DNA of 43,818 nucleotides from JBFWVD01 sp050246915 (GTDB taxonomy: Bacteria > Actinomycetota > Acidimicrobiia > Acidimicrobiales > Ilumatobacteraceae), in contig JBFWVD010000045.1 in the NCBI GenBank assembly GCA_050246915.1, positions 1-43,818 on the forward strand, written 5' to 3'. Of this stretch, positions 33,602-42,233 are shown one piece after another. Each line of letters begins with the position of its first letter. The first letter of the stretch is position 1. The notes beneath the pieces were generated by a model that was not told the origin of the DNA, ran no database searches, and was given only the letters and a program-made list of their open reading frames with translations. A program made the translations under genes and the position numbers.

Positions 33602-35950
33602 TCAGTTCGCGGCGGCCAACGCGTCGGTGATCCGTGCCGGGCTGAGTGGCTGGCGGGTGAAGTGCGCACCGAGATGGGCCAGCGCATCGCTGACCGCATT
33701 GAAGATGGCCGGCGGTGCGCCGATGGCGCCCCCTTCGCCACAACCCTTGAAGCCTCCGAGCGTGGCCGCCGGGGTTTCGATGTGGACGTACTCCACGTCG
33801 GGTACCTCGGTGCTGCCCGGCAGCAGATAGTCCATGAACGTTGTTGCCATCGGGGTCCCGATGTCGTCGTAGAGGTTCTCCTCGAACAGCACGCCGCCGA
33901 GGCCCTGCACCACTCCTCCGGCGATCTGACCTTCGACGATCATCGGGTTGATCATCTTCCCGCAGTCCTCCGCCACCACGTAGCGGAGCACCTCGACGAA
34001 GCCAGTGATGGTGTCCACCTCGACGATGGCGATGTGGCAGGCGTTGGACCAGATGGCTGGTGGGGCCATGTAGCGGTTCACCACTTCGAGGCCAGCGCTC
34101 ATCCCCTCGGGGAGCATGTACGAATGGTGATAAGCGAGGTTGGCGACGTCGGCAATTGTCGTTGACTTGCTCGGCGTCCCGGCCACCGAGATGACGCCAC
34201 CTTCGATGGCGAGATCCTCCACGGCGGCCTCCAACTGGTTGGCGGCGATGGTGAGGATCTTCTCCTTCAGGCCTGACGCCGCCTGCAAGACGGTGGCTCC
34301 GATCATGGGACCGCTGCGGCTCCCGCCGGTGCCCGGACCGAACGGTGTCGATTCGGTGTCGCCCTGGTGCACGGTCACGTCCTCGAAGTTCACCCCGAGG
34401 TACTCGGCACACAGCTGAGCAGTGGTGGTCTCGAGCCCTTGACCATGGGCGCCTGAGCCGAGGAACACATCCACGTGCCCATCGGGATGGACGCGGATGT
34501 TCACCGGTTCGTTGGCGTAGGCCACCATCTGCGCCGGTGACGGTTCGATGTAGAGGCAGATGCCGATGCCCTGAACCTTGCCCGACTCCGCAGCAGCACC
34601 CGATGCCCGTGCCGCTGCCTGCTCGGCGCGGAACCCGTCGTAGCCGATGGCCGCAGCGGCCGCATCGAGGCTCTCGGCCGGCGACACGTTGATGACCTCG
34701 ACGCCGGCCGGGTTCATGTACGGAAGGTCGGAGGGTTGCAGCACATTGCGACGGCGCAACTCGAGCGGGTCCATACCCATCGCTCGGGCGCAGTGATCGA
34801 GCATCTGCTCGCGCGCCACGGACTCCATCTGCCACGGCGCCCGATAGGCCGCCCGGCCACAGGTGTTCGTCCACACCACGGTGCTGGCGAAATCGAGGAA
34901 CGGCACGCGGTAGGGGCCGGGGAAGTGCATGCAAGCCATGGGTCCCGATGCCCCGCCGCCGAGCGTGTAGGCACCGACGTCCTCGAGATGGGCCATCGAC
35001 GCGGCGAGGATGTGCCCCTCCTCATCGAAGGCGAAGCCGACATCGGCGCGGGCCTGGCGGGCGTGATAGCCGGCGATCAGGTCTTCGCGCCGGTCTTCGA
35101 TCCACTTGATGGCGATGCCGTGCAACGTCGCGGCCAAGATCACGGCCAGCTCCTCACGACCGGCGAACGACTTCTGGCCGAACCCACCGCCGACGTCGCC
35201 GCTGCGCACACGCACCTTGTTCTCCGAGAGACCCGTCGTGCGGCTCACTGCCAGCCGAACCTCATGCGGGTTCTGGCTCGAAATCCACACGTCGAGCATC
35301 TGCTGATGCTTGTCGAAGCTGGCGACGACACCTCGCGTCTCCATGGGCACGGTCGAGTAGCGATGCTGGTAGTACGACTCGCGCACCACCGTTGCCGCAG
35401 AGCTCCAGGCCTCGGCCGCCCCTTCGGGGGCCGGCACTTCCATGAACATCGAGATGTTCGTGCCTTGTTCGGGATGCACCAGATCGGTGATCCCGGCTGC
35501 TGTCTCGTAATCGACGATCGGATCGAGTGGATCGATGTCGACCTCGATGAGGTCAACTGCGTCCTCGGCGATGTATCGGCTATCGGCGATGACGAGCGCG
35601 ATGGGGTCGCCCACGAAGCGCACGTCGTCGCCGGCGAGGGGTCGGGTGGGACCCACCGGTCCGAAGAGTCCGTCCACGAACATCGACGGGATCATGAGCC
35701 CGGCGTGGGGGTTGAGGTCGGCGCCGGTGAGGACGAGGCGCACACCGGGCAACGCCTTGGCGGCGGTGGTGTCGATGCGGGTGACGTTGCCGCGGGCGAC
35801 GTCGCTGCGCAGGAACGCCGCGTGGAGCATCCCCTTGACCGTGATGTCGTCGACGAAGCGACCCTTGCCGGTGACCAGGCGAAGATCTTCCTTGCGTGAC
35901 ACCGACTGGCCGACGAAACGACCCGCACTCGGCACGTGGCTGACGCTCAT
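33602..35950 (-). CDS. Xanthine-dehydrogenase-family molybdopterin-binding large subunit (orphan)
   Basis: 782 residues from the ATG at 35950, with GGGGGATTC before it. The N-terminal VGQSVSRKEDLRLVTGKGRF and the later GGGFGQKSF are the expected entry and molybdopterin-binding motifs. The active-site Glu is in GCGEGGAIG (Glu739). The signature of form I CO dehydrogenase (AYxCSFR) is absent; the equivalent stretch is AYRAPWQMES. The enzyme should hydroxylate or oxidise an aromatic or heterocyclic substrate. The usual FAD-binding and 2Fe-2S subunit genes are not adjacent. The 5' end lies 84 nt from the ABC transporter gene. Confidence 0.9.
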   Translation of the reverse strand: MSVSHVPSAGRFVGQSVSRKEDLRLVTGKGRFVDDITVKGMLHAAFLRSDVARGNVTRIDTTAAKALPGVRLVLTGADLNPHAGLMIPSMFVDGLFGPVGPTRPLAGDDVRFVGDPIALVIADSRYIAEDAVDLIEVDIDPLDPIVDYETAAGITDLVHPEQGTNISMFMEVPAPEGAAEAWSSAATVVRESYYQHRYSTVPMETRGVVASFDKHQQMLDVWISSQNPHEVRLAVSRTTGLSENKVRVRSGDVGGGFGQKSFAGREELAVILAATLHGIAIKWIEDRREDLIAGYHARQARADVGFAFDEEGHILAASMAHLEDVGAYTLGGGASGPMACMHFPGPYRVPFLDFASTVVWTNTCGRAAYRAPWQMESVAREQMLDHCARAMGMDPLELRRRNVLQPSDLPYMNPAGVEVINVSPAESLDAAAAAIGYDGFRAEQAAARASGAAAESGKVQGIGICLYIEPSPAQMVAYANEPVNIRVHPDGHVDVFLGSGAHGQGLETTTAQLCAEYLGVNFEDVTVHQGDTESTPFGPGTGGSRSGPMIGATVLQAASGLKEKILTIAANQLEAAVEDLAIEGGVISVAGTPSKSTTIADVANLAYHHSYMLPEGMSAGLEVVNRYMAPPAIWSNACHIAIVEVDTITGFVEVLRYVVAEDCGKMINPMIVEGQIAGGVVQGLGGVLFEENLYDDIGTPMATTFMDYLLPGSTEVPDVEYVHIETPAATLGGFKGCGEGGAIGAPPAIFNAVSDALAHLGAHFTRQPLSPARITDALAAAN

Positions 35951-36034
35951 GAATCCCCCAAGGAACGAAATGTCGAGCACCGCTCCCCCAGGCAGCGGCA
36001 CGGCGATAGTAACGGCTCAGGCTGTATCGGACGC

Positions 36035-37939
36035 TCACACCACGTCGGTGGCCGGTGCGGCGAACTGGGAGTTGTACAGCGCGTGGTAGGCGCCCCCGCT
36101 GGCCAGCAGTTCGACGTGGTTCCCTTGTTCCACGATCTTCCCGTTGTCCATCACCAAGATGGTGTCGGCGTCACGGATGGTGGAGAGACGATGGGCGATC
36201 ACGAAGCTCGTGCGCTGGGAGCGCAGCGCGGCCATCGCTCGTTGGATGAGCACCTCGGTGCGAGTGTCCACCGAGCTGGTGGCCTCGTCGAGGATGAGGA
36301 TCGTCGGGTCGGCCAAGAAGGCTCGGGCGATGGTGATGAGCTGACGCTCTCCGGCGCTCACGTTGCTGCCCTCGTCGTCGATGATCGTGTCGTAGCCCTC
36401 GGGGAGGGATCGCACGAAACGGTCGACGTAGGTGGCCTTGGCCGCGTCGAGCATCTGGGCTTCGGTGGCATCGAGGTTGCCGTAAAGGATGTTGTCGCGG
36501 ATGGTCCCGCCGAAGAGCCAGGCGTCCTGGAGCACCATGCCCATGTGCGATCGCAACTCATGCCGCGGCATCGAAGCGATATTGCGCCCGTCGAGTCGTA
36601 TCTGCCCGCCGTCGATCTCGTAGAAGCGCATCAGGAGGTTCACGAGCGTGGTCTTGCCGGCGCCAGTAGGACCGACGATGGCGATGGTGCGACCGGGTTC
36701 GGCGATGAGTGACAGGCCCTCGATGAGGGGCCTATCGGCGCGATAGGAGAAGTTGACGTTGTCGAACTCGACGCGGCCGCGGACTTCGACCTTGCCGTTG
36801 GACCCACTGACATGATCTCGGTCGACCTCGGGGATCTCTTCAGGCGCGTCGAGCAGTTCGAAGACCCGTTCGGCTGATGCGATGCCCGATTGCAGCACGT
36901 TGGCCATGGATGCCAGCTGGGTGAGGGGCATGGAGAATTGACGCGAGTACTGGATGAACGCCTGCACGTCGCCGAGCGACATGGCACCGGACGAGACGCG
37001 CAGACCTCCCACCACGGCGATGGCGACGTAGTTGAGGTTCCCCAAGAAGTTCATGGCCGGTTGGATGGTGCCGGAGATGAACTGTGCACCGAAGCTGGCC
37101 TCGTACAGCAGGTCGTTCTCGCGATCGAAGGTGGTCTCCACATCGGCCTGACGCCCGAATGCTTTGACCAACGCGTGGCCGGTGAAGACCTCTTCGATCT
37201 GCGCATTGAGGGTGCCGGTGTGCCTCCATTGGGATATGAAGCGCTTGCGTGAACGCTTGGACACGAACTTCACCGTGAACAGCGACAGTGGGATGGTGAC
37301 GAGCGCGACGAGAGCCAGTATCCACGAGATCGAGAACATCATGCCCAGCACCCCGACGAGCGTGAGGGTGGAGGTGAGCATCATGCTGAGCGTCTGCTGC
37401 AAGCTCTGCGCCACGTTGTCGATGTCGTTGGTGACGCGGCTGAGCAGGTCACCGCGTGGTTGTCCGTCGACGTAGCGCAGGGGCAACCGGTTGAGTTTGT
37501 CCTCGACATCGGCACGCAGGCGCTGCATGGTTCGTTGCACGACGCCGGCGAGAAGGTAGGCCTGCAGCCATTGCAGGGTCGCTGCCGCCACGTACAAACC
37601 GGCGGCGAGCAGCAGAACGCGGTGGAGATGGCCGAAGTCGATGCCGGATGCGCCGTTCTTGCCCCGCAATCCATCGAACACGATGTTGGTGGCGCGCCCC
37701 AAGATGCGCGGGCCGACCACGGCCAACGACACGCTCACCAGCGCGAACGCCAGGACTGTCGTGACACCGACGCGTTCGGGGCGCAGGCGAGCGATGAGCC
37801 GTTTGGTCGATGTACCGAAGTTGGCTGATCGCTCCACTGGCATCGTGGCCATGGCCATACGACCGGCCGGGCCGGGGGGTATGGAGGCGCGGGCTTGCTG
37901 GATGGTCTCGCGATCGGTGGTGGCGTCGTCCGCGCTCAT
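36035..37939 (-). CDS. ABC exporter half with intact Walker B (heterodimer partner)
   Basis: 634 residues: a six-helix membrane domain (about 55-345) and an ATPase domain. Walker A GPTGAGKT is at 423-430, the signature is degenerate (NVSAGERQ, 526-533), Walker B keeps the catalytic Glu (LDEATSSVD, Glu552) and the H-loop is His583 (IAHRLS). Its ATG at 37939 overlaps the stop of the other half by four bases. In heterodimeric exporters the active ATP site combines the good Walker B of one half with the good signature of the other. This half would supply Walker A/B and His, while its own signature is weak. Confidence 0.92.
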   Translation of the reverse strand: MSADDATTDRETIQQARASIPPGPAGRMAMATMPVERSANFGTSTKRLIARLRPERVGVTTVLAFALVSVSLAVVGPRILGRATNIVFDGLRGKNGASGIDFGHLHRVLLLAAGLYVAAATLQWLQAYLLAGVVQRTMQRLRADVEDKLNRLPLRYVDGQPRGDLLSRVTNDIDNVAQSLQQTLSMMLTSTLTLVGVLGMMFSISWILALVALVTIPLSLFTVKFVSKRSRKRFISQWRHTGTLNAQIEEVFTGHALVKAFGRQADVETTFDRENDLLYEASFGAQFISGTIQPAMNFLGNLNYVAIAVVGGLRVSSGAMSLGDVQAFIQYSRQFSMPLTQLASMANVLQSGIASAERVFELLDAPEEIPEVDRDHVSGSNGKVEVRGRVEFDNVNFSYRADRPLIEGLSLIAEPGRTIAIVGPTGAGKTTLVNLLMRFYEIDGGQIRLDGRNIASMPRHELRSHMGMVLQDAWLFGGTIRDNILYGNLDATEAQMLDAAKATYVDRFVRSLPEGYDTIIDDEGSNVSAGERQLITIARAFLADPTILILDEATSSVDTRTEVLIQRAMAALRSQRTSFVIAHRLSTIRDADTILVMDNGKIVEQGNHVELLASGGAYHALYNSQFAAPATDVV

Positions 37940-39669
37940 GCCGCCTCCTCCGCCGTGAGTTGCGACGCCACGATCTCGGCGTAGGTGGGGCAGGTCTCGA
38001 GCAACTCGTGGTGGGTGCCGAGGCCAACCGCCTCACCGTCTTCGAGCACGAGGATCTGATCGGCGCGGATGATCGTCGAGACTCGTTGGGCCAAGATCAC
38101 CACGGTGGCTTGCCGGGTGTGGGGTTCGAGCGCAGCACGCAGTCGGGCGTCTGTGGCCAAATCGAGCGCCGAGAACGAGTCGTCGAACAGGTAGATCTCG
38201 GGTTTGTGCACGAGTGCTCTGGCGATGGCGAGGCGTTGTCGCTGGCCGCCCGACACGTTGGTGCCCCCCTGTTCGATGCGCGAGTCGAGGCCGTCAGGCA
38301 TGGCCCGCACGAAGTCGGCGCCCTGGGCGATCTCGAGCGCTTCCCACAGCTCATCGTCGGTGGCGTCGGGTTTGCCGAACCGGAGGTTGGTGGCCACCGT
38401 GCCCGAGAACAGGTACGGGCGCTGCGGGACGAGCCCGATGCGTTGCCACAGCACCTCGGGAGCCAGCTCGCGTACGTCGACGCCGTCGACGAGCACCGAG
38501 CCGGAGGTGGCGTCGAACAGTCGTGGGATCAGGTTCAACAGCGTTGTCTTGCCCGAACCCGTGCTCCCGATCACCGCAGTCGTCTGCCCGGCACGGGCGG
38601 TGAGACTGATGCCACTCAGCACCGGCGACTCGGCGCCGGGGTAGTGGAATCCGACGTCTCGCAGTTCGAGCAGCCCCTGCGAGGAGACCTCGCTCACGGG
38701 ATGGTTCGCTGGACGCACAGAGCTGACGGTGTCGAGCACTTCGACGATCCGGTCTGCGCACACCGAGGCTCGCGGCACCATGATGAGTACGAACGTCGCC
38801 ATCATCACCGACATCAGGATCTGGACGAGATAGGTGAGGAAGGCGACCATGGCGCCGATCTGCATCTTGCCGTCGGCGATGCGCGAGGCGCCGATCCACA
38901 CTGCGCCCACCATCGACACGTTGAGCACAACCGTGACGATGGGAAACATCACGGCCATGAGATGACCGGCACGGAGCGAGGTCTCGGTGAGGTCGCTGTT
39001 GGCCCGACCGAATCGCTTCACCTCGTCGGGTTCGCGTACGAAGGCCCGGACCACACGGATGCCGATGATCTGCTCGCGCAGCACCCGGTTCACCGAGTCG
39101 ATGCGCTCTTGCATCTCGCGGAATTGGGGGATCATGCGCGAGAAGACGACGACAACCGAGATGAGCAGCACAGGAACGCTCACCACCAACACTGCGGAGA
39201 TCCCGACGTCCTCGCGCAAGGCCATGAACACGCCGCCGATCATCATGATCGGGGCTGCGGCGAGCATCGTGCAGCCCATCACGACCAGTGTCTGCACCTG
39301 CGTCACGTCGTTGGTGATGCGGGTGATGAGCGATGGTGCACCGAAATGGTTCACTTCACGGGCGGAGTAGCCGGTCACCTGGTGGAACAGATTGTGGCGA
39401 ACATCTCGGCCGAATCCCATGGCGGCGCGAGATCCGTAGAACACCGCCGCGATGGCGAACGCCACCTGCACCAAGGTCACGAGCAACATGAGCGAGCCGA
39501 CGCGCCAGATGTACCCGTGATCGTTGCGGGCGATGCCCTTGTCGATGATGTCGGCGTTGAGGCTGGGCAGGTAGAGGGTGGCGATGGTCTGCACCAGCTG
39601 CAGCGCCATCACTGCGGTGAGGTCGCCGCGGTACTTGCCCAGGTGGGTTCGCAGCAATCGAATCAGCAC
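37936..39669 (-). CDS. ABC exporter half with degenerate Walker B (heterodimer partner)
   Basis: 577 residues from a GTG at 39669, with GAGGAG upstream. Six membrane helices (about 15-300) are followed by the ATPase domain. Walker A GSTGSGKT is at 368-375 and the signature is canonical (NVSGGQRQ, 471-478). The catalytic Glu is Asp497 (LFDDSFSALD) and the H-loop His is Gln528 (ILAQRVS). This is the complement of the neighbouring half, as in TM287/288-type multidrug or lipid exporters. The MarR-family gene lies 25 nt upstream and probably controls both. Confidence 0.92.
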   Translation of the reverse strand: MLIRLLRTHLGKYRGDLTAVMALQLVQTIATLYLPSLNADIIDKGIARNDHGYIWRVGSLMLLVTLVQVAFAIAAVFYGSRAAMGFGRDVRHNLFHQVTGYSAREVNHFGAPSLITRITNDVTQVQTLVVMGCTMLAAAPIMMIGGVFMALREDVGISAVLVVSVPVLLISVVVVFSRMIPQFREMQERIDSVNRVLREQIIGIRVVRAFVREPDEVKRFGRANSDLTETSLRAGHLMAVMFPIVTVVLNVSMVGAVWIGASRIADGKMQIGAMVAFLTYLVQILMSVMMATFVLIMVPRASVCADRIVEVLDTVSSVRPANHPVSEVSSQGLLELRDVGFHYPGAESPVLSGISLTARAGQTTAVIGSTGSGKTTLLNLIPRLFDATSGSVLVDGVDVRELAPEVLWQRIGLVPQRPYLFSGTVATNLRFGKPDATDDELWEALEIAQGADFVRAMPDGLDSRIEQGGTNVSGGQRQRLAIARALVHKPEIYLFDDSFSALDLATDARLRAALEPHTRQATVVILAQRVSTIIRADQILVLEDGEAVGLGTHHELLETCPTYAEIVASQLTAEEAA

Positions 39670-39693
39670 AACATGTCTCCTCGGCGCCCCACG

Positions 39694-40146
39694 TCAGGAG
39701 CGAGGTTCGTTCGGACAGATGAACGTTCGGGCGAGCAGGTCGAGAGCCGCAGTGACCTCGACGAGATCGGTGGCATTCATGGAGCCACCGGCTGTCAACA
39801 GTTCTTGCAGTCGCCCGTCGATGGGCTCGAGATCACCTTGGGCCTTGATGATCTCGGCCAGGTGATCGGGGGCAGGAGCCACGAGCGTGCGACGACGATC
39901 GGTGGGGTCGACTTCGGTGACGACGACGCCGAGGTCGCGCAGACGGGCGACTGCGGCCGACACGTGGCTCTGCGGGAAGCCGGTGCGCTCGACGATCTGA
40001 CCGATGGTGCAGCCCGGATGCTCGAACACGTCGAGCAACACCATGCGCACGCTCGTGGGCAGTTCGCTGAAGTACGACGGTGGCATGGCGGCCACCCCCA
40101 ACTTCATCAACCTCCGGCCCAGCCGGAACAGTTCAACCCCATTCAC
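39694..40146 (-). CDS. MarR-family transcriptional regulator
   Basis: 150 residues from a GTG at 40146, just after a TATCGT box. The winged helix is visible: helix 3-4 (GCTIGQIVERTGFPQSHVSAAV), the wing (VTEVDPTDRRRTLVAPA) and the dimerisation helices on either side. MarR proteins repress drug-efflux operons and respond to phenolics or lipids. It is 25 nt upstream of the ABC exporter genes and in the same direction, so control of the exporter is the likely role. The open frame runs back to 40353 but the extension is not family-like. Confidence 0.87.
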   Translation of the reverse strand: MNGVELFRLGRRLMKLGVAAMPPSYFSELPTSVRMVLLDVFEHPGCTIGQIVERTGFPQSHVSAAVARLRDLGVVVTEVDPTDRRRTLVAPAPDHLAEIIKAQGDLEPIDGRLQELLTAGGSMNATDLVEVTAALDLLARTFICPNEPRS

Positions 40147-40153
40147 ATCGGGA

Positions 40154-40159
40154 ACGATA
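40154..40159 (-). promoter_or_regulatory. -10-like box TATCGT, 7 nt before the MarR GTG (candidate leaderless promoter)
   Basis: On the minus strand TATCGT is followed by exactly seven bases and the GTG at 40146, with no Shine-Dalgarno sequence. Autoregulation by MarR would act here or just upstream. Confidence 0.4.
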
Positions 40160-40211
40160 CATCTGTCCTGATGCTTTCCCGTTCGATCAGCCAGGCGCCC
40201 CGCCGATCTCG

Positions 40212-40838
40212 TCAGGTCACCCGTCCAGTTTCGGGACGACCAGGATCGTTCCACCGTGACACGACCGGTTCGCCGCGCTCGTGCGACAGCACCGAGACGC
40301 TGGCCGTGTCGAGGACGAAGCTGCGCCCGCGGTTCGGCTCGAGACCGAGCCATCGGGCGGTCAGCACCCGCAGCAGGTGTGCGTGGGCGAACAGGAGCAC
40401 GTCACCCTCGGTGGCGTTGGCCGTGGCGATGATGCGATCGGCGCGGGCGCCGACCTCCTCGACGCTCTCGCCACCGGTCACTGGATGTGTCCACACCGAC
40501 CAGCCGGGTATCTCATCGCGGATGTCGGCAGTGAGCCGGCCCTCGAAGACCCCGTAGTCCCACTCGAGCGCGTCGTCGCAACGCTGCACCCGGTCACCGA
40601 ACCCGGCGCGCCTGCAGGTGTCCAGTGCCCGCTGGAGTGGGCTCGACAACACGAGAGCGAAGGCACGACCGGCCAACATCGGCACCAGCGCATCGGCCTG
40701 CAGTTCGCCCATGCGGGTCAGGGGCAGATCGGTGCGGCCAGTGTGGCGGCGAGCCCGGCTCCATTCGGTCTCCCCGTGGCGCACCAGCACGAGCTCGTGA
40801 TGCTCAACGCCGGGCTTGTCGGAGGACACGCCGCTCAC
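40212..40838 (-). CDS. Histidine phosphatase superfamily protein (phosphoglycerate-mutase-like)
   Basis: 208 residues from a GTG at 40838 that overlaps the SDR stop (GTGA). The catalytic motif LVRHGETEW (His21) is present, Arg70 lies in LQRALDT, the acidic residue in LEWDYG follows, and the second His is in FAHAHLLRVL (about 151-160). These are the elements of the broad-specificity phosphatase branch. It removes phosphate from a small-molecule or cofactor ester, with unknown substrate. The coupling to the SDR suggests the two act in the same pathway (inference). Confidence 0.9.
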   Translation of the reverse strand: MSGVSSDKPGVEHHELVLVRHGETEWSRARRHTGRTDLPLTRMGELQADALVPMLAGRAFALVLSSPLQRALDTCRRAGFGDRVQRCDDALEWDYGVFEGRLTADIRDEIPGWSVWTHPVTGGESVEEVGARADRIIATANATEGDVLLFAHAHLLRVLTARWLGLEPNRGRSFVLDTASVSVLSHERGEPVVSRWNDPGRPETGRVT

Positions 40839-41638
40839 GCGTCGCGTCGATTCGCTGCTCCGAGCACCGGGGCGCCGAAGCCGCCACCGTCGACGCCGAT
40901 GCGCTGCCCAGTCAGGAAGGCGCCCTGGGGCGACACCAGGAACGAGACCACGCGTGCAACGTCCTCGGGGCGGCACACGTGTCCGAGAGGCACCATCGAG
41001 TCGAGGTCGGCCGCAGTCGGTACTCCAGCTGCGGCCTTGGCCAGACGATCACCCATGTCGGTCGACACGATGCCCGGGCACACCGTGTGCACTCGGATGC
41101 CGTTGGGGGCCTCTTCGTTGGACAGCGTGAGGGCGAGGGCCTCCATGGCGGCCTTGCCCATGTTGTACGGGCCGCCGTTTGCGGGCATGCGGAAGGTGGC
41201 CATCGAGGAGATCATGATGATGTCGCCGCGATCGAGGGTGCGCATGGCGGGGATGACCAGCTTGCTCAGGTAGTGGGGACCGAAGGCGTGGGTGCGGACC
41301 ACCCGTTCCATCTCGGCCGGGTCGGTGTCGGCCACGGAGTTTCCGCGGCTGGCGATGCCGGCGTTGTTGATCAAGATGCCGATGGTGCCGAGGTCGGAGG
41401 TGGCCTGCTCGACGACCGCCACGTCGTCTTCCCACACTTCCACCGAGCCCCTGTAGGCCTTGGCCCGGCCACCGGCGGCGACGATCTCCGCCACGGCGTC
41501 GGTGGCGGCGGCCTCGTCGCGGCGATAGGTGATGGCTACTGCCGCTCCGTCGGTCGCAAGTGCTGCGGCGATGGCACGCCCAACGCCTCGCCCGCCGCCG
41601 GTCACGAGCGCCACCCGACCGTCCAACTCCCCCATCAT
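40835..41638 (-). CDS. Short-chain dehydrogenase/reductase
   Basis: 267 residues from the ATG at 41638 (the next ATG at 41635 is equally possible), with GAGGGGATCG upstream. The motifs are TGGGRGVG (13-20), NNAG (91-94), Ser in IMISSMA and Tyr158/Lys162 (YNMGK), followed by VCPGIVST. A classical NAD(P)-dependent SDR. It lies downstream of the SnoaL-like gene (46 nt) and overlaps the phosphatase gene. The substrate is unknown. Confidence 0.9.
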   Translation of the reverse strand: MMGELDGRVALVTGGGRGVGRAIAAALATDGAAVAITYRRDEAAATDAVAEIVAAGGRAKAYRGSVEVWEDDVAVVEQATSDLGTIGILINNAGIASRGNSVADTDPAEMERVVRTHAFGPHYLSKLVIPAMRTLDRGDIIMISSMATFRMPANGGPYNMGKAAMEALALTLSNEEAPNGIRVHTVCPGIVSTDMGDRLAKAAAGVPTAADLDSMVPLGHVCRPEDVARVVSFLVSPQGAFLTGQRIGVDGGGFGAPVLGAANRRDA

Positions 41639-41684
41639 CGATCCCCTCATGTGTGTTCGTGATGACCATGGCGGGCACGCACCA

Positions 41685-42203
41685 CTACGTGTCCGGCTCC
41701 ATGATGTGCCACACGATGTCATGCGCGTCGCGTGTGCCGCGAACGAAGTGACGTCCGAACCCAGCTCTGCCGACCACCGGGTCGGTGCGAGCCCATTCGT
41801 AGGCGCAGACCCGCCGGGCGATCAACCAGCGGCCCTCGCGCTGTTCGAAGCGGTCGACGTAGCGCAGCCCGCACACCCAGTCGATTGGCGGGGCGTCGGG
41901 TTGAGGGAGTCGATGCGTCGCTACGGCATAGGTCTCGGCCCGAGCGGTGCGGGTTGAAAGGTCAACATCGATGAGGCTGTTACCCAAGATGTGCATCGTG
42001 CTCTCGAAGCCGGACAGAGCGCTGCCGAGGTAGTCGATGAAGCCATCGACCCCACCTTGATACGGGCCGTGATCGTCGGTGGCGTCGGGCCAGTAGCAGG
42101 CGCGGACGAGATCGAAATCGAGCCGATCGACTCCCCGGGCATAGGTATCGATCACCCGGCGGATCTCCCGCTCGGCCAGGAGGAGTTCGACTTCGTCAGC
42201 CAT
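41685..42203 (-). CDS. SnoaL-like / NTF2-fold protein
   Basis: 172 residues. The N-terminal LLAEREIRRVIDTYARGVDRLD and the following FDLVRACYWPDATDDHG, and the later REGRWLIARRVCAYEW, match the NTF2-like SnoaL_4 type, a group of hydratases, dehydratases and carrier-like proteins. No catalytic residues can be assigned surely. The start at 42203 is six bases after a TACGGT box, and the nearby GGAG is too close for normal use, so a leaderless mRNA is likely. It is upstream of the SDR, which may act on the same intermediate. Confidence 0.83.
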   Translation of the reverse strand: MADEVELLLAEREIRRVIDTYARGVDRLDFDLVRACYWPDATDDHGPYQGGVDGFIDYLGSALSGFESTMHILGNSLIDVDLSTRTARAETYAVATHRLPQPDAPPIDWVCGLRYVDRFEQREGRWLIARRVCAYEWARTDPVVGRAGFGRHFVRGTRDAHDIVWHIMEPDT

Positions 42204-42209
42204 CGCTCC

Positions 42210-42215
42210 ACCGTA
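42210..42215 (-). promoter_or_regulatory. -10-like box TACGGT, 6 nt before the SnoaL-like ATG (candidate leaderless promoter)
   Basis: On the minus strand TACGGT is followed by six bases and the ATG at 42203. It sits in the 30-nt gap after the DUF1345 stop, so the SnoaL-SDR-phosphatase unit would have its own promoter. Confidence 0.4.
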
Positions 42216-42233
42216 GGCGCTCAGCGGATTTGC

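Noticed and set aside
40149..40181. CGGGAA and TTCCCG arms flanking the MarR promoter
   Set aside because: Six-base arms with 21 bases between them are too weak and too widely spaced to call an operator.
37810..40557. A 915-codon plus-strand open frame antisense to both ABC exporter genes
   Set aside because: His/Glu/Asp-rich composition, no family motif, and fully explained by high-GC codon use on the opposite strand.
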